Part shown: positions 51,158-60,511 of the stretch, in pieces
How positions within the stretch are numbered: the first letter of the stretch is position 1
How the letters are laid out: each line of letters starts with the position of its first letter
NCBI RefSeq assembly: GCF_900142645.1
Contig: NZ_FRBP01000001.1
Span: forward strand, 355,754-419,753
From: Eubacterium callanderi
GTDB lineage: Bacteria; Bacillota; Clostridia; Eubacteriales; Eubacteriaceae
Direction: 5' to 3'
DNA: 64,000 nucleotides
Program-made: the position numbers and the translations under genes
The notes under the pieces: model-generated
Database searches by the model: none
What the model was told of the DNA's origin: nothing
What the model saw: the letters and a program-made list of their open reading frames with translations, nothing else

Positions 51158-52396
51158 ATGGAAAAACGAAACAAAAGCGTTATTGGAAACCGAAGAAGTG
51201 GCGAACGGCCCTCTTCCCCTTCAAAAAAGGCGCCTTCGCGCCCTTCAGGACGTTCTGGAAACAGCCGGCCATCTCAGAGCCAGGGTTCCAGAAGCAATTC
51301 TTCCCGTCCATCCCGCCCACCACAGAGAATCGATGAACGAAGACGCAGTTCTAATGATACTTTACCCAAAAAACGCAGGAAAAAAAGAGGATTTTTTAAG
51401 AAAGCATTAATTTTACTTCTTGTGCTGTTGATCGGAGCAGGAGCATATGCCGCTACTATCATCAAATTTGGCAATTTAAACAAAGATCTGACCGGAAAGG
51501 TCTCCCAATATAATATCAGTTCAAACGCCGCCAATATGGCCCTAAACCACCGTATTGTCAATGTGGCGATCTTCGGTGTCGACGGGCGCGACGATGTGGA
51601 CGGCAGCCGGTCCGACTCCATGATGATTGCCTCGGCCGATTTCGAACACAATAAACTGAAAATAACCTCATTAATGCGGGATACCTATGTATACATCAAT
51701 AAAGATTACGGCTATGACAAGCTCAACGCTGCCTATTCCTTTGGCGGCCCCGAGCTGGCGCTTAAAACCATCAACCAGAATTTTGATACTGCCATCACCG
51801 ATTATGTGACCATTGATTTTACTGCCATGGTTGCCATGGTAAACGCCGTTGGCGGCGTCACTATTGATATTGAAAATGAAGATGAGCTTTATTGGGTTAA
51901 TCAGTATTTGATGGATGTCAATGATAAAGTAAAAACAAACTCTCCTTTCCTTGAAAGTACAGGATCACAGGTTGTAGACGGAAGCCAGGCACTGGCCTAC
52001 TGTCGTGTCCGCTATGTTGGAAACGGAGACTTCGACCGTACACTTCGCCAGAGAAAGGTTTTCGAACAGGTCATGGCCAAGGCAATGGACTTAAATCCAT
52101 TGGAACAATACAGTTTACTGACAAAAGTTATGCCCTATGTTGAAACCTCATTAAGCAAAACAGAGATTCTCAAATACGCCGGCAATGTCATGTTCATGAA
52201 GGATCACGCCATCCATCAGGAACAAATTCCAGCTGAAGGTTATGTTGATACTGGCATGCTTGGCGATGTATCTTATGTATTTCCTGTAACCCTGGTAGAT
52301 AATATTAAGGAATGGTACCAGTTTGTTTATGAAACGGACTATACGCCATCTGGGACGGCGCAGGATATTAGTGATGAGATTGAGTATGTGTGGTAG
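51158..52396 (+). CDS. LytR-CpsA-Psr (LCP) family glycopolymer ligase
   Basis: A 412-residue membrane protein that attaches polymers made on undecaprenyl phosphate to peptidoglycan. The first 65 residues are a cytoplasmic, Arg/Ser/Pro-rich disordered tail. One transmembrane helix (about 68-92, KKALILLLVLLIGAGAYAA) anchors the extracellular LCP domain, with FGVDGRDDVDGSRSDSMMIAS, SLMRDTYVYI and YCRVRYVGNGDFDRTLRQRK giving the Arg and Asp residues that bind pyrophosphate. It lies just upstream of galE and a polysaccharide locus, fitting a role as the final ligase for that polymer. GAGAGG precedes its ATG. Confidence 0.93.
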   Translation: MEKRNKSVIGNRRSGERPSSPSKKAPSRPSGRSGNSRPSQSQGSRSNSSRPSRPPQRIDERRRSSNDTLPKKRRKKRGFFKKALILLLVLLIGAGAYAATIIKFGNLNKDLTGKVSQYNISSNAANMALNHRIVNVAIFGVDGRDDVDGSRSDSMMIASADFEHNKLKITSLMRDTYVYINKDYGYDKLNAAYSFGGPELALKTINQNFDTAITDYVTIDFTAMVAMVNAVGGVTIDIENEDELYWVNQYLMDVNDKVKTNSPFLESTGSQVVDGSQALAYCRVRYVGNGDFDRTLRQRKVFEQVMAKAMDLNPLEQYSLLTKVMPYVETSLSKTEILKYAGNVMFMKDHAIHQEQIPAEGYVDTGMLGDVSYVFPVTLVDNIKEWYQFVYETDYTPSGTAQDISDEIEYVW

Positions 52397-52426
52397 AAAA
52401 TTAATTTAAGAAAGTGAGTAGTGTGA

Positions 52427-53392
52427 ATGAAAGTTTTAGTTTCCGGAGGCGCTGGCTACATTGGTAGCCACGCTGTTGTACAGCTGTTGGATAAACAATA
52501 TGATGTAGTCGTTGTTGATAACCTGTCAACTGGACATCAATGGGCTGTTGATAAAAGAGCCTCATTTTATCAATGTGATATAAGAAATAAAAAAGATTTA
52601 GATAAAATTTTCAAAAAAGAAAAAATTGATGTTGTCATGCAATTTGCAGCAGATATTGTTGTAGCTGACAGTGAAGAAAATCCTCTTAAATATTATGACA
52701 ATAATGTTTATGGTACTATCTCGTTACTTCAAACAATGTTAGAAAACAATGTGAAAAATATCATTTTCTCCTCCACAGCTGCTGTTTATGGGAATACTGA
52801 AAAAGTTCCTGTTGAAGAAAAGGATCCCCTGGACCCCATCAGCCCTTATGGTGCAACAAAAGCCTTTGTAGAACGAATTTTAGACGATTGTCGAAAAGCT
52901 CATGGCTTAAATTATTGTGTTTTTCGCTATTTCAATGTAGCCGGCGCACATGAAAAATATCCAATTGGGCAGAATGTAAAGAAAAACACTGCTTTAATCC
53001 CTATCATTTTAGAAGTTGCTTCCGGTGAGCGAGATTTTGTCGGTATTTTCGGCAATGATTATGATACAAAAGATGGGACAGGAATCCGTGACTTTATTCA
53101 TGTCGTAGACCTCGTGGATGCACACATTTTAGGAATTAACAAATTATTGAAAAATGAAAGCGCAATCTATAATCTGGGTAATGGCCAGGGATTTTCGGTG
53201 TTGGAAATGATTGAAGCAGCAAGAAAAGTTACAGGCCATCCAATCCCAACAAAAATATCCCCACGCCGTGATGGGGATATTGCATGCTCAATAGCGTCCA
53301 GCGAAAAAGCAAAGACAGAGCTTGGATGGATGCCCGTTTATACGGATGTTGAGAAGATTATTGAGACGGCTTGGTATTATAAAAATCAATAA
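52427..53392 (+). CDS. galE: UDP-glucose 4-epimerase
   Basis: A 321-residue short-chain dehydrogenase/reductase that interconverts UDP-Glc and UDP-Gal. The NAD loop is GGAGYIGSH (7-15). The catalytic Ser-Tyr-Lys set is at about 116-117 (SST), Tyr141 and Lys145 (YGATKAFVE). GVFRYFNVAGA follows the pattern FRYFNVAGA and the end carries RRDGD. The product UDP-Gal is the substrate of the UDP-galactopyranose mutase encoded 4 kb away, so both feed a galactofuranose-containing glycan. Only 30 bp after the LCP gene, in the same orientation. Its base composition is already more AT-rich than the LCP gene. Confidence 0.95.
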   Translation: MKVLVSGGAGYIGSHAVVQLLDKQYDVVVVDNLSTGHQWAVDKRASFYQCDIRNKKDLDKIFKKEKIDVVMQFAADIVVADSEENPLKYYDNNVYGTISLLQTMLENNVKNIIFSSTAAVYGNTEKVPVEEKDPLDPISPYGATKAFVERILDDCRKAHGLNYCVFRYFNVAGAHEKYPIGQNVKKNTALIPIILEVASGERDFVGIFGNDYDTKDGTGIRDFIHVVDLVDAHILGINKLLKNESAIYNLGNGQGFSVLEMIEAARKVTGHPIPTKISPRRDGDIACSIASSEKAKTELGWMPVYTDVEKIIETAWYYKNQ

Positions 53393-53435
53393 AGAAGGGG
53401 AGTTATTTCTTTTCTCCCTCTCTTTTTTACAGAGA
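53393..53435 (+). terminator. Imperfect terminator after galE
   Basis: GAAGGGGAG pairs imperfectly with CTCCCTCTC over an 11-nt loop, followed by TTTTTTA. Confidence 0.5.
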
Positions 53436-53759
53436 AAAATCTCATTTTTAGACATAGATAAATGACTTTATGTCTAAAACATTCATCTTTTCTATTTCTA
53501 ATAAAACATTCCAACAAAACAAAATCATATTTTCTGGGATTTACCTCAGAAAACCCAGAAAATATCTCGACAATTGAGCCTTTTCATGTAACAAAACGTC
53601 TCTTTGAACCATGATCTTTGAACACAATCTATAATTTTTTTATTCAGGCTTTGACTGTAATCAGAACTCTATAAAATTGTAATTCCAAAGCAATATTCAG
53701 TCCATACTTACTTTACCTTTAAAAATTATTAATACTTTCTTCCTAAATAAAGAGCGTTT
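53436..53759. other. AT-rich gap between converging genes
   Basis: Strongly AT-rich and without an open frame of interest. The only structure is a 12-bp perfect inverted repeat (listed separately). It may be an end of the more AT-rich polysaccharide block. Confidence 0.45.
53527..53565. repeat. 12-bp inverted repeat
   Basis: ATATTTTCTGGG and CCCAGAAAATAT are perfect arms separated by 15 nt. No T-run follows on either strand, so it is not an obvious terminator. It could be an operator, mRNA stability element or a remnant of a small element. Confidence 0.6.
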
Positions 53760-55292
53760 TTAACTATAGTAGTGTACCATTGTAGTTATAATCATAAAAG
53801 ATACGAAAAAAACCATACCAGTAACATAGTATAATTCAAGATTTTTTCCATTTTTTGCTATTGTTAAATTAAAATTAGTAGCCATCGGTAATAAAACTAA
53901 TAATGGCAAATAATATCTACTTTGTACACCTGCTACACTCAAAGATCCTACTCCGGTCCATGTTAAATACATAATTATTTCTGTTGCAATAAAAATAAGA
54001 ACACAGATTCCAACAATACCAATTCTTACTTTTTTATTAAATATTACAGTATTAGGATACAACAAAAGTATTGATCCATAGAATAAACTATATAAATAAG
54101 CAAGCAATGGGGCGCCATATGATAACCAGCCAAATGTAAAGAAACCATTAAAAATTTGTTGTCCATTGGCAAATAACTCCCTTAAAAGCATGTGCAAGAC
54201 TTGAATAAAGTTGTTCATTATAAATACAACTTGTCCTGTAATATTAACATTGTTTTGAACAAGATAACTATTTTGTTCATTTACAATTTTAGGTAAATTA
54301 AGTGTATAGATATACCAAAGAACAGCAATAGCTCCCATACCTAATATAGCAATAAAAATATATTTGTAATCTTTAGAGTATCTAAAGTTCTTTTTTGGCA
54401 ATAATATTATTAAACAAGCTAACGCCATATATGTTATTTTTGAGATGCCGGCTACAAAACAGAGTAATAAAAAACAACAAATTTGCCATCGACTTATTGA
54501 CTTTTCTCCTGCTTCATATAGCTTGATAAAGTATGCAACCGTTAAAATCGAAAAATAATTTATCGTACAATCTATACTTAACGATGATGCTTGATACAAT
54601 GCCATCGGCATACAACACACCGCCATAATAGGTATTTTAAATCCTCTTACAATTTTCACAGCATATCTGGCAATAACTGCTGCTAATAAAACATTCATTA
54701 TTCTTCCTAACAGCACCATCCAAATCTCAGATAAATGTAAAATCTTTGCCACTAAAATTCCAATTGCCTGCGGAATATATCCCAGAAAAAAATTACTATC
54801 AGCAACATGAGTTACTTGTGCCTGATCATAATTAATATTCTCTTTTTTCGCACTTGAAAGCGATTTTCCATGTTCATTTTCAATATCGATAACTGATCGT
54901 ATTGTCATATACCCCTGTTCATTAATGATCTTAGGAAAGAAATCACCTCTTGATGTAAGTTCCGCCCTTCTAAAATGTATAGGCTCATCGGGGCTGTCTA
55001 ATATCGGAGTTACAATGCTATTTATTAAACCAAAAACTAAAACAATAATACACACAAGATTATGAAGATGCTTTCTGTCAGAATAAAATAATATACATAA
55101 TGTTCCACCACAAAAAATCGAAAAAAGCACAAGAATATGTTTGTACGAATATAAATTCGTCACTTCCCCTATTTCAGTTATTCCAACAGTTCCTAAAAAT
55201 ATAGACAATAAAAAAAGTAAAATGATCCACTTCCTAGATCCTAGTCTTTCCCTCCCTTTATTAGCATACTCTTTAATCTCTTGCTTATTCAT
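53760..55292 (-). CDS. DUF2142 family polytopic membrane protein
   Basis: A 510-residue protein with about 12 hydrophobic helices. The first extracellular loop holds TPILDSPDEPIHFRRAELTS (SPDE..HFRRA), and near the C-terminus GVQSRYYLPLLVLLPMA; both are hallmarks of DUF2142, which is thought to be of the GT-C glycosyltransferase type with an Asp-rich first loop. It may transfer sugars from a polyprenyl-phosphate donor to a growing surface polymer outside the membrane. It lies at the end of the AT-rich polysaccharide operon. A TG-rich upstream (CTCCAACC on the opposite strand) gives a GGAGG-like ribosome site. Confidence 0.78.
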   Translation of the reverse strand: MNKQEIKEYANKGRERLGSRKWIILLFLLSIFLGTVGITEIGEVTNLYSYKHILVLFSIFCGGTLCILFYSDRKHLHNLVCIIVLVFGLINSIVTPILDSPDEPIHFRRAELTSRGDFFPKIINEQGYMTIRSVIDIENEHGKSLSSAKKENINYDQAQVTHVADSNFFLGYIPQAIGILVAKILHLSEIWMVLLGRIMNVLLAAVIARYAVKIVRGFKIPIMAVCCMPMALYQASSLSIDCTINYFSILTVAYFIKLYEAGEKSISRWQICCFLLLCFVAGISKITYMALACLIILLPKKNFRYSKDYKYIFIAILGMGAIAVLWYIYTLNLPKIVNEQNSYLVQNNVNITGQVVFIMNNFIQVLHMLLRELFANGQQIFNGFFTFGWLSYGAPLLAYLYSLFYGSILLLYPNTVIFNKKVRIGIVGICVLIFIATEIIMYLTWTGVGSLSVAGVQSRYYLPLLVLLPMATNFNLTIAKNGKNLELYYVTGMVFFVSFMIITTMVHYYS

Positions 55293-55366
55293 AACTTTTA
55301 CGCTCCTCCAACCTCTTTCTTTTCAATAAATAGTTTCAAATCAATAAATGGTTTCAAAAATATATA

Positions 55367-56413
55367 TCACCACTTTATATCAATTTTCATTTTGTCAATT
55401 ATCAACCTATAAAACCAAAGAAAAGCCCTATATAGATGTATTTTATAAAACTTTTTGACAATAGCTACCTTTAAATTGTTGTTATGGTGCGCTAGAACAT
55501 AGCTAATTTTAAGATATTCAGAATTTTTCCAATCCGGAAAATATGCATTTAGAAAAGCGGCATTATTTTTCAACTCTTCTTTTAAATTACTATTTTTATC
55601 ATATGAAATTCGAAACATCAATGAAATCCCAAAATGCAAAAAAGCCATTGCATCAATGACTGGTATTAATGTTTTCCCACTCTTTGACCTTAAGTAAATG
55701 TTTTTCACCTCGACCATCGCTTTTTCAGTCGATTCAATTTGCTCTTTTCTTATTTGACCCATAATAGAGTCCTGTCTAATCATATAATAATACATTGGAT
55801 CTTTAATAAACGTAATACGGTTAGCATTTAGGTATATCAAAAGTAAAAACATCATATCATCCAATATTTTAGGTGGTATTTCTAAATTTTCCATATTTTT
55901 CAATAATTCAGATTTATATATTTTATTCCACAGAGATGTATTGACAGAAAGAATATCCTCAGGGTTCCTTTTCATATCAATAATTTTACCTGCAAATTGC
56001 GTCATTTCAGTTGAAAAAATATGTTCTGTTTCTACATCGACACGATAGAACCCACAAACAGAAATATCAGCTTGAGAAGACTTGGCAGCATTATATAGTT
56101 TTTCAGCATAATCTAATGTAACGTAATCGTCTGAATCTGTAAAGCCTATGTATTCACCTTTTGCTGCTTTTATTCCATCAAATCTGCCCTTCCATACCCC
56201 CTCATTTTTTTTATCAATAATTACTATATTTTTATTGGAAAATTTCTCTTTATATTCTTTTAAAATCTCCAAGCAATTATCTGGCGAACCATCATTGATA
56301 CATATTATCTCAATCTCTTCTAATGTCTGATTTACCAGGCTATCCATACTTCTTCTTAAATACTTTTCAACCTTATATACTGGTACAATAATACTAACTT
56401 TAATCTTATTCAT
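55367..56413 (-). CDS. GT2 glycosyltransferase
   Basis: A 348-residue GT-A enzyme. VSIIVPVYKVEKYLRRSMDS at the start, IICINDGSPDNC and GFTDSDDYVTLDYAEKL (the DxD region near 92-96) are the normal GT2 blocks. Residues 130-200 vary as in acceptor-binding parts. The sugar is not predictable. Its neighbours are glf and DUF2142, so it probably adds a sugar to the lipid-linked repeat. The gene's A+T content is high, like the rest of this block. Confidence 0.88.
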   Translation of the reverse strand: MNKIKVSIIVPVYKVEKYLRRSMDSLVNQTLEEIEIICINDGSPDNCLEILKEYKEKFSNKNIVIIDKKNEGVWKGRFDGIKAAKGEYIGFTDSDDYVTLDYAEKLYNAAKSSQADISVCGFYRVDVETEHIFSTEMTQFAGKIIDMKRNPEDILSVNTSLWNKIYKSELLKNMENLEIPPKILDDMMFLLLIYLNANRITFIKDPMYYYMIRQDSIMGQIRKEQIESTEKAMVEVKNIYLRSKSGKTLIPVIDAMAFLHFGISLMFRISYDKNSNLKEELKNNAAFLNAYFPDWKNSEYLKISYVLAHHNNNLKVAIVKKFYKIHLYRAFLWFYRLIIDKMKIDIKW

Positions 56414-56426
56414 AATATAGCTTTCC

Positions 56427-57614
56427 TTATTTTTTATTATTTTCTATCTGATCACATAACATGAGGGCCTGATCAATGACGCTATCCATATTATAATATT
56501 TATATTCCGCCAAACGTCCTACTAAATATAAATTAGATATCTTATCAATATGATCCTTATATAGATTATATTTTTCATTATTTTCTTGATTTGTAATTGG
56601 ATAGTATGGATCTCTCTTTTGCGCCATTCTTTCGTCAAATTTAAGTGGATATTCCTTCAAAATAGTTGTTTTATTTTGTAAATTTTGTTTTGTAAGATAT
56701 TTAAATTCTGTTATGCGTGTAAACTCTTCTTCATTTGGATAGTTTACTACGGAATTAGTTTGATAAAAATCAGTATCATAATCTTCAAATACTAAATTCA
56801 ATGAACGATAAGGCAATGCACCATATTTAAAGTTCAACAATTCATCAACAGCACCCGTAAAAACACAAGTTCCAGAATAAACCTTGTCGTTAATCAAAAT
56901 GTTATTATTTACTATGTCTAATTTTACTATATCTAATGCATTCTTATTTAAAACTATTTTTATATTAGAATGGTCCAGCATACGTTCAAATAAATCGGTA
57001 AATCCATTTAAAGGCATAAATTGAATTGAATCATCAAAATACCGGTCATCATATCCTAAAACAACTGGAACACGATTTATAACAGAGGTATCCACACACT
57101 CAACTGGAACGCCCCATTGTTTAGCAGTGTAATGAACAAACACTTTCTCAAATACATACTCTCCAAATTTTTTGATGATTAGTGATTGATGATTCTTTAA
57201 ATCTAAAATGGAAACTTTTTTCTTTTTAGGAAAATTTTCCAAAAGAGCATTTTTAATTTCTACAGCGTCATTTTCACTAAAAAGCATTTCTAATGAAGTG
57301 AAGTTAAACGGAATTGGAACTAATTTTTCATCAATCTTTCCCAACACTTTATGCTCATACTTGTAAAATTCACTGAACTCTTTCAAATAGTCAAATACTT
57401 GTTGATTATTTGTATGGAAGATATGAGGGCCATACAGATGCACCCTTATTCCATTCTTCTTATACATTTCATACATATTTCCACCAATATGGCTTCTTTT
57501 ATCAATAATCACTACATTTTTACCACGATTTGCCAATTGTCTCGCAACAACACTACCTGCAAAACCTGCGCCGATCACAACGGCGTCATACTTTTCAAAA
57601 TTTAACTCTTTCAT
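56427..57614 (-). CDS. glf: UDP-galactopyranose mutase
   Basis: A 395-residue FAD enzyme that converts UDP-galactopyranose to UDP-galactofuranose through ring contraction. The FAD Rossmann motif VVIGAGFAGSVVARQLANRG (about 11-30), IGGNMYEMYKKNGIRVHLYG and GPHIFHTNNQQVFDYLKEF are typical, and YTAKQWGVP and RDPYYPITNQENN (substrate Arg and Tyr region) follow. No other genes in view need galactofuranose, so it must be a sugar of this locus's polymer. Downstream of DUF2304 by 9 bp, upstream of a GT2. Length and motifs standard. Confidence 0.96.
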   Translation of the reverse strand: MKELNFEKYDAVVIGAGFAGSVVARQLANRGKNVVIIDKRSHIGGNMYEMYKKNGIRVHLYGPHIFHTNNQQVFDYLKEFSEFYKYEHKVLGKIDEKLVPIPFNFTSLEMLFSENDAVEIKNALLENFPKKKKVSILDLKNHQSLIIKKFGEYVFEKVFVHYTAKQWGVPVECVDTSVINRVPVVLGYDDRYFDDSIQFMPLNGFTDLFERMLDHSNIKIVLNKNALDIVKLDIVNNNILINDKVYSGTCVFTGAVDELLNFKYGALPYRSLNLVFEDYDTDFYQTNSVVNYPNEEEFTRITEFKYLTKQNLQNKTTILKEYPLKFDERMAQKRDPYYPITNQENNEKYNLYKDHIDKISNLYLVGRLAEYKYYNMDSVIDQALMLCDQIENNKK

Positions 57615-57623
57615 TCTATTCTC

Positions 57624-57977
57624 CTAATTTTTTCCCTTTTTCTCTAATTCTCTTATTCTTTTTTCCAACAAAGCAGTGTCTTGTATAAGTTCTTTATTTT
57701 TTTCTTTTAAAACGCTAATCTGTTGGCTGTTTCTAAAAAGAAATACTACTAAAAACACCGATGTTATTAAAAACAAAAATGAAGGAGGATAAGCGATCCC
57801 GACTATATCAGCAAGCCAAATTACGATATTTGGCCATATACTCAGTATTAATATAAAAAAGGCACCAATTATCCAAAGAATACTCTCATCCTGTGATAAC
57901 ATATTCTTCTTAACATTATGATAAATATACATGATTAAAATAATAGCAATTATAATAAAAAATACACGTGTTATCAT
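57624..57977 (-). CDS. DUF2304 family membrane protein
   Basis: A 117-residue protein with three hydrophobic helices (about 3-19, 32-56, 64-84) followed by a cytoplasmic coiled coil (85-117, ELEKKGKN end). DESILWIIGAFFILILSIWP is the DUF2304 signature region. These proteins are nearly always next to DPM1-like glycosyltransferases, as here, where its ATG overlaps that gene's stop by 4 bp (ATGA). It may anchor or regulate the glycosyltransferase. Function otherwise unknown. Confidence 0.82.
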   Translation of the reverse strand: MITRVFFIIIAIILIMYIYHNVKKNMLSQDESILWIIGAFFILILSIWPNIVIWLADIVGIAYPPSFLFLITSVFLVVFLFRNSQQISVLKEKNKELIQDTALLEKRIRELEKKGKN

Positions 57978-58702
57978 TTTTTCACCTTCTTTTTACCAGT
58001 CAAGTTATTGAAAAAAACCATAATAATATAATAAAACATTTTAAACATATATTTAATCGGTTTTATTATCCCACCATGCATACTTTCTCCAAACTCTCTG
58101 TTCTTCATTTGAACAGACATTTCCTCAATGCTATATCCTTGATATATCAGTTCGATCAATAAATTAGCATCTGGAAATTCTGGATAAGCATAAATTTTAG
58201 ACAACGGTGCAAAAACTTTTCTTTTTAGAACTTGCAATCCTGAAGTAGGATCATATATCTTTTTCCCTGTTAACATTTTAATGATAATTTGAAAAAGTTT
58301 TGTCCCCACCTTTCTAAAAAACGAATGCTGGTAGTTCGTTGTTGATAAAAAACGAGAACCAATAACAATATCTGCCTCAGTCTCTAATGCATGTTCATAC
58401 ATTTTTTTTGCTTCTGAAGCCAGATGTTGTCCATCACCGTCAAATTGAATAAGATAATCATAATCTTCTTGCGCAGCATATTTAAGCCCTGTCTGCACCG
58501 CATAGGAATATCCTAAATTTATCGGTAAATCTAAATATGAAACTCCTTCAATACTTTTTATTACATTTAGCGTATCATCTTTAGAACAGTCATTTATAAA
58601 CAGAATATCTGCTTCACTAAAATTTTCTTTTATATCATTTGCGACTGTTTTTAAGTTTAACTCTTCGTTATAAGATGGAACGATCATTAATACTTTGTTC
58701 AC
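57974..58702 (-). CDS. DPM1-like GT2 glycosyltransferase
   Basis: A 242-residue GT2 of the dolichol-phosphate-mannose synthase type. MIVPSYNEELNLKTVANDI at its start, DILFINDCSKDDTLNVI and QFDGDGQHLA (the DxD site near 90) are present, with GSRFLST and FPDANLLIELIYQGY following. It would attach a sugar to polyprenyl phosphate at the cytoplasmic face. Paired with DUF2304 downstream and a small SMR-like transporter upstream, it looks like a module that builds and flips polyprenyl-P-sugar. Confidence 0.9.
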   Translation of the reverse strand: MNKVLMIVPSYNEELNLKTVANDIKENFSEADILFINDCSKDDTLNVIKSIEGVSYLDLPINLGYSYAVQTGLKYAAQEDYDYLIQFDGDGQHLASEAKKMYEHALETEADIVIGSRFLSTTNYQHSFFRKVGTKLFQIIIKMLTGKKIYDPTSGLQVLKRKVFAPLSKIYAYPEFPDANLLIELIYQGYSIEEMSVQMKNREFGESMHGGIIKPIKYMFKMFYYIIMVFFNNLTGKKKVKK

Positions 58703-58712
58703 TACTCTTCTC

Positions 58713-59066
58713 CTAATGTACTTTTAGATTCATGAAAACTACGCCGATTAGTATAAAAGCCAAGCCGATCCACTGAAAAAGTGATATGCTCTCTTTTAAA
58801 ATAAAAATGGATGCCGCAATAATTAAAATATACGATAATCCAGTTGTAATAGGTTGAATATAGCTTAAATTAAACTTCTGCACAATTACTATCCACATCA
58901 CAAAACTTACCACATACAAACACAATCCAATTAGAGTTGCGTATGATAATGATAAATTAAAAAATCCAGGATTCAGAGCAAAATTATTATGTTCTGCTCC
59001 CACTTTAACCAACGTTAAACCACCAACACTGCAACACAAATAAATAAATACAGCGAAATAAATCAT
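58713..59066 (-). CDS. Small EamA/SMR-like transporter
   Basis: A 117-residue four-helix protein. VGGLTLVKVGAEHNNFALNPG, YIQPITTGLSYILIIAASIFILKES and IGLAFILIGVVFMNL fit small multidrug-resistance/EamA half-units, as in ArnE/ArnF, which flip polyprenyl-phosphate-sugar. One helical half suggests a homodimer. It precedes the DPM1-like gene by 10 bp. The likely job is to move the DPM1 product across the membrane, inferred from position. Confidence 0.8.
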   Translation of the reverse strand: MIYFAVFIYLCCSVGGLTLVKVGAEHNNFALNPGFFNLSLSYATLIGLCLYVVSFVMWIVIVQKFNLSYIQPITTGLSYILIIAASIFILKESISLFQWIGLAFILIGVVFMNLKVH

Positions 59067-59093
59067 CTACTTTTTTATACTCTCCTTCAAATT

Positions 59094-60491
59094 TTAATAA
59101 GCATTCTTAACCAGTGCCCCAAACGTCATAAAAAACACCTTCACATCCAGCAACAACGACCACTTCTCAATATACTCAATATCGCAGTTAATCCGCTCCA
59201 CAATTGAAGTATCCCCGCGCCATCCGTTTACCTGTGCCCAGCCGGTAATTCCCGGTCTTACATGATGCTTAATCATATACTTGGGCACTTCATCTTTAAA
59301 CTGCTGCACATAGAACGGCCGCTCTGGTCTTGGGCCGATAATACTCATATCTCCCTTTAACACATTAAAAAACTGTGGAATCTCATCCAGACTTGTTTTC
59401 CGAATAAAGGAGCCAAATTTCGTCTTTCTCGGGTCATCCTCGGTGGTCCAGAGCTGATCGCCCTTTTCTGGAATATCATTTCGCATTGAGCGGAATTTAT
59501 AGATATAAAATTCCTTTCTGTTCATGCCCACACGGATCTGCTTATAAATAACAGGTCCTGGAGAGGTTACCTTAACCAGAATCGCTAAAATCAGATAGAG
59601 CCATGAAAAGACGATTAAAAATGTGCCCGACAAAAGAATATCCAGCGCCCTTTTGACAAACTTATTAAAGGGCTCATCCAGCGGTATATACCGCGTGTTA
59701 ATCAACGGGATACCGTCAAGCTCATCAAAGGCTGGCCTGGATCCCTGGACCAGATTAAAGTAATCTGGGATAACCTGTGTTTTTATACCCTGATACTCGC
59801 ATTTGTCGATCACATCATTGATGCGCTTAAAGCTGGTATTTGGCAGCGCAATAATGACTTCATCCACACGAAATTCTTCCAGTATATCATTCATTTCTTT
59901 TGTGGTTCCCAAAATCGGCAGGCCATTTTTATCACTCTTCGGATAATAATCGTCAACGTAACCGCAAATTTTGTAGCCAAGCTGCCGGTCTCCTAATACT
60001 TTATCCGCAAAAGCCTGTCCCAGGGCGCCGGCCCCCACTATGATAATATATTTAATGTTATAACCGCGCTCACGCATCATTCGAAGCACTTTTCGAATGG
60101 TGCCCCGCTCCAGAGACATGATTACAATGGAGAACAGAAAGAAAAGTCCGAGCATATACCTTGAAAAGTGGATGCTCTTCTCTGTATATAAAACCGCCAT
60201 TACGATTAAAATTCCAATGACATTAGACAATATAATCTCCTGGCACTCTTTAAAAAAGCGCTGCTTCCGATACGGTTTGTACAAACCAAAGATAAGAAAC
60301 AAAATCAGGTAAACAGGTATGATAAAAATCAACAGACCAACATAAGCCTCGAAATGCATTGTGCGCACGCCATCCGTAAAAAACGGGGAAACAAACCGAA
60401 TATACCAGGCCAAAAGAAGCGCGCCGCTGACGACAACGGCATCAAAAACAACCAGCAGAAAATTAAAAAAATGTTGATTACTTTTTATCAC
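59094..60491 (-). CDS. Polyprenyl-phosphate sugar-1-phosphate transferase
   Basis: A 465-residue initiating transferase of the WcaJ/WbaP/CpsE type. Four N-terminal helices (about 10-120), a soluble CoA-binding-like domain (145-260, IIIVGAGALGQAFADKVLGD) and a fifth helix (285-310, FKRALDILLSGTFLIVFSWL) precede the catalytic segment: YKFRSMRND (about 345), TSLDEIPQFFNVLKGDMSII and GPRPERP. It transfers a sugar-1-phosphate from a UDP sugar to undecaprenyl phosphate, starting the repeat unit. Sugar identity is unclear (Glc or Gal class). The gene is clearly more GC-rich than the block at 53.4-59.1 kb. Confidence 0.93.
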   Translation of the reverse strand: MIKSNQHFFNFLLVVFDAVVVSGALLLAWYIRFVSPFFTDGVRTMHFEAYVGLLIFIIPVYLILFLIFGLYKPYRKQRFFKECQEIILSNVIGILIVMAVLYTEKSIHFSRYMLGLFFLFSIVIMSLERGTIRKVLRMMRERGYNIKYIIIVGAGALGQAFADKVLGDRQLGYKICGYVDDYYPKSDKNGLPILGTTKEMNDILEEFRVDEVIIALPNTSFKRINDVIDKCEYQGIKTQVIPDYFNLVQGSRPAFDELDGIPLINTRYIPLDEPFNKFVKRALDILLSGTFLIVFSWLYLILAILVKVTSPGPVIYKQIRVGMNRKEFYIYKFRSMRNDIPEKGDQLWTTEDDPRKTKFGSFIRKTSLDEIPQFFNVLKGDMSIIGPRPERPFYVQQFKDEVPKYMIKHHVRPGITGWAQVNGWRGDTSIVERINCDIEYIEKWSLLLDVKVFFMTFGALVKNAY

Positions 60492-60511
60492 AGCTATTAT
60501 CTCCTCTTAGA

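Noticed and set aside
53760..59066. The AT-rich polysaccharide block as a mobile element
   Set aside because: No integrase, transposase, tRNA gene or flanking direct repeats were found; low GC alone is usual for variable polysaccharide loci.
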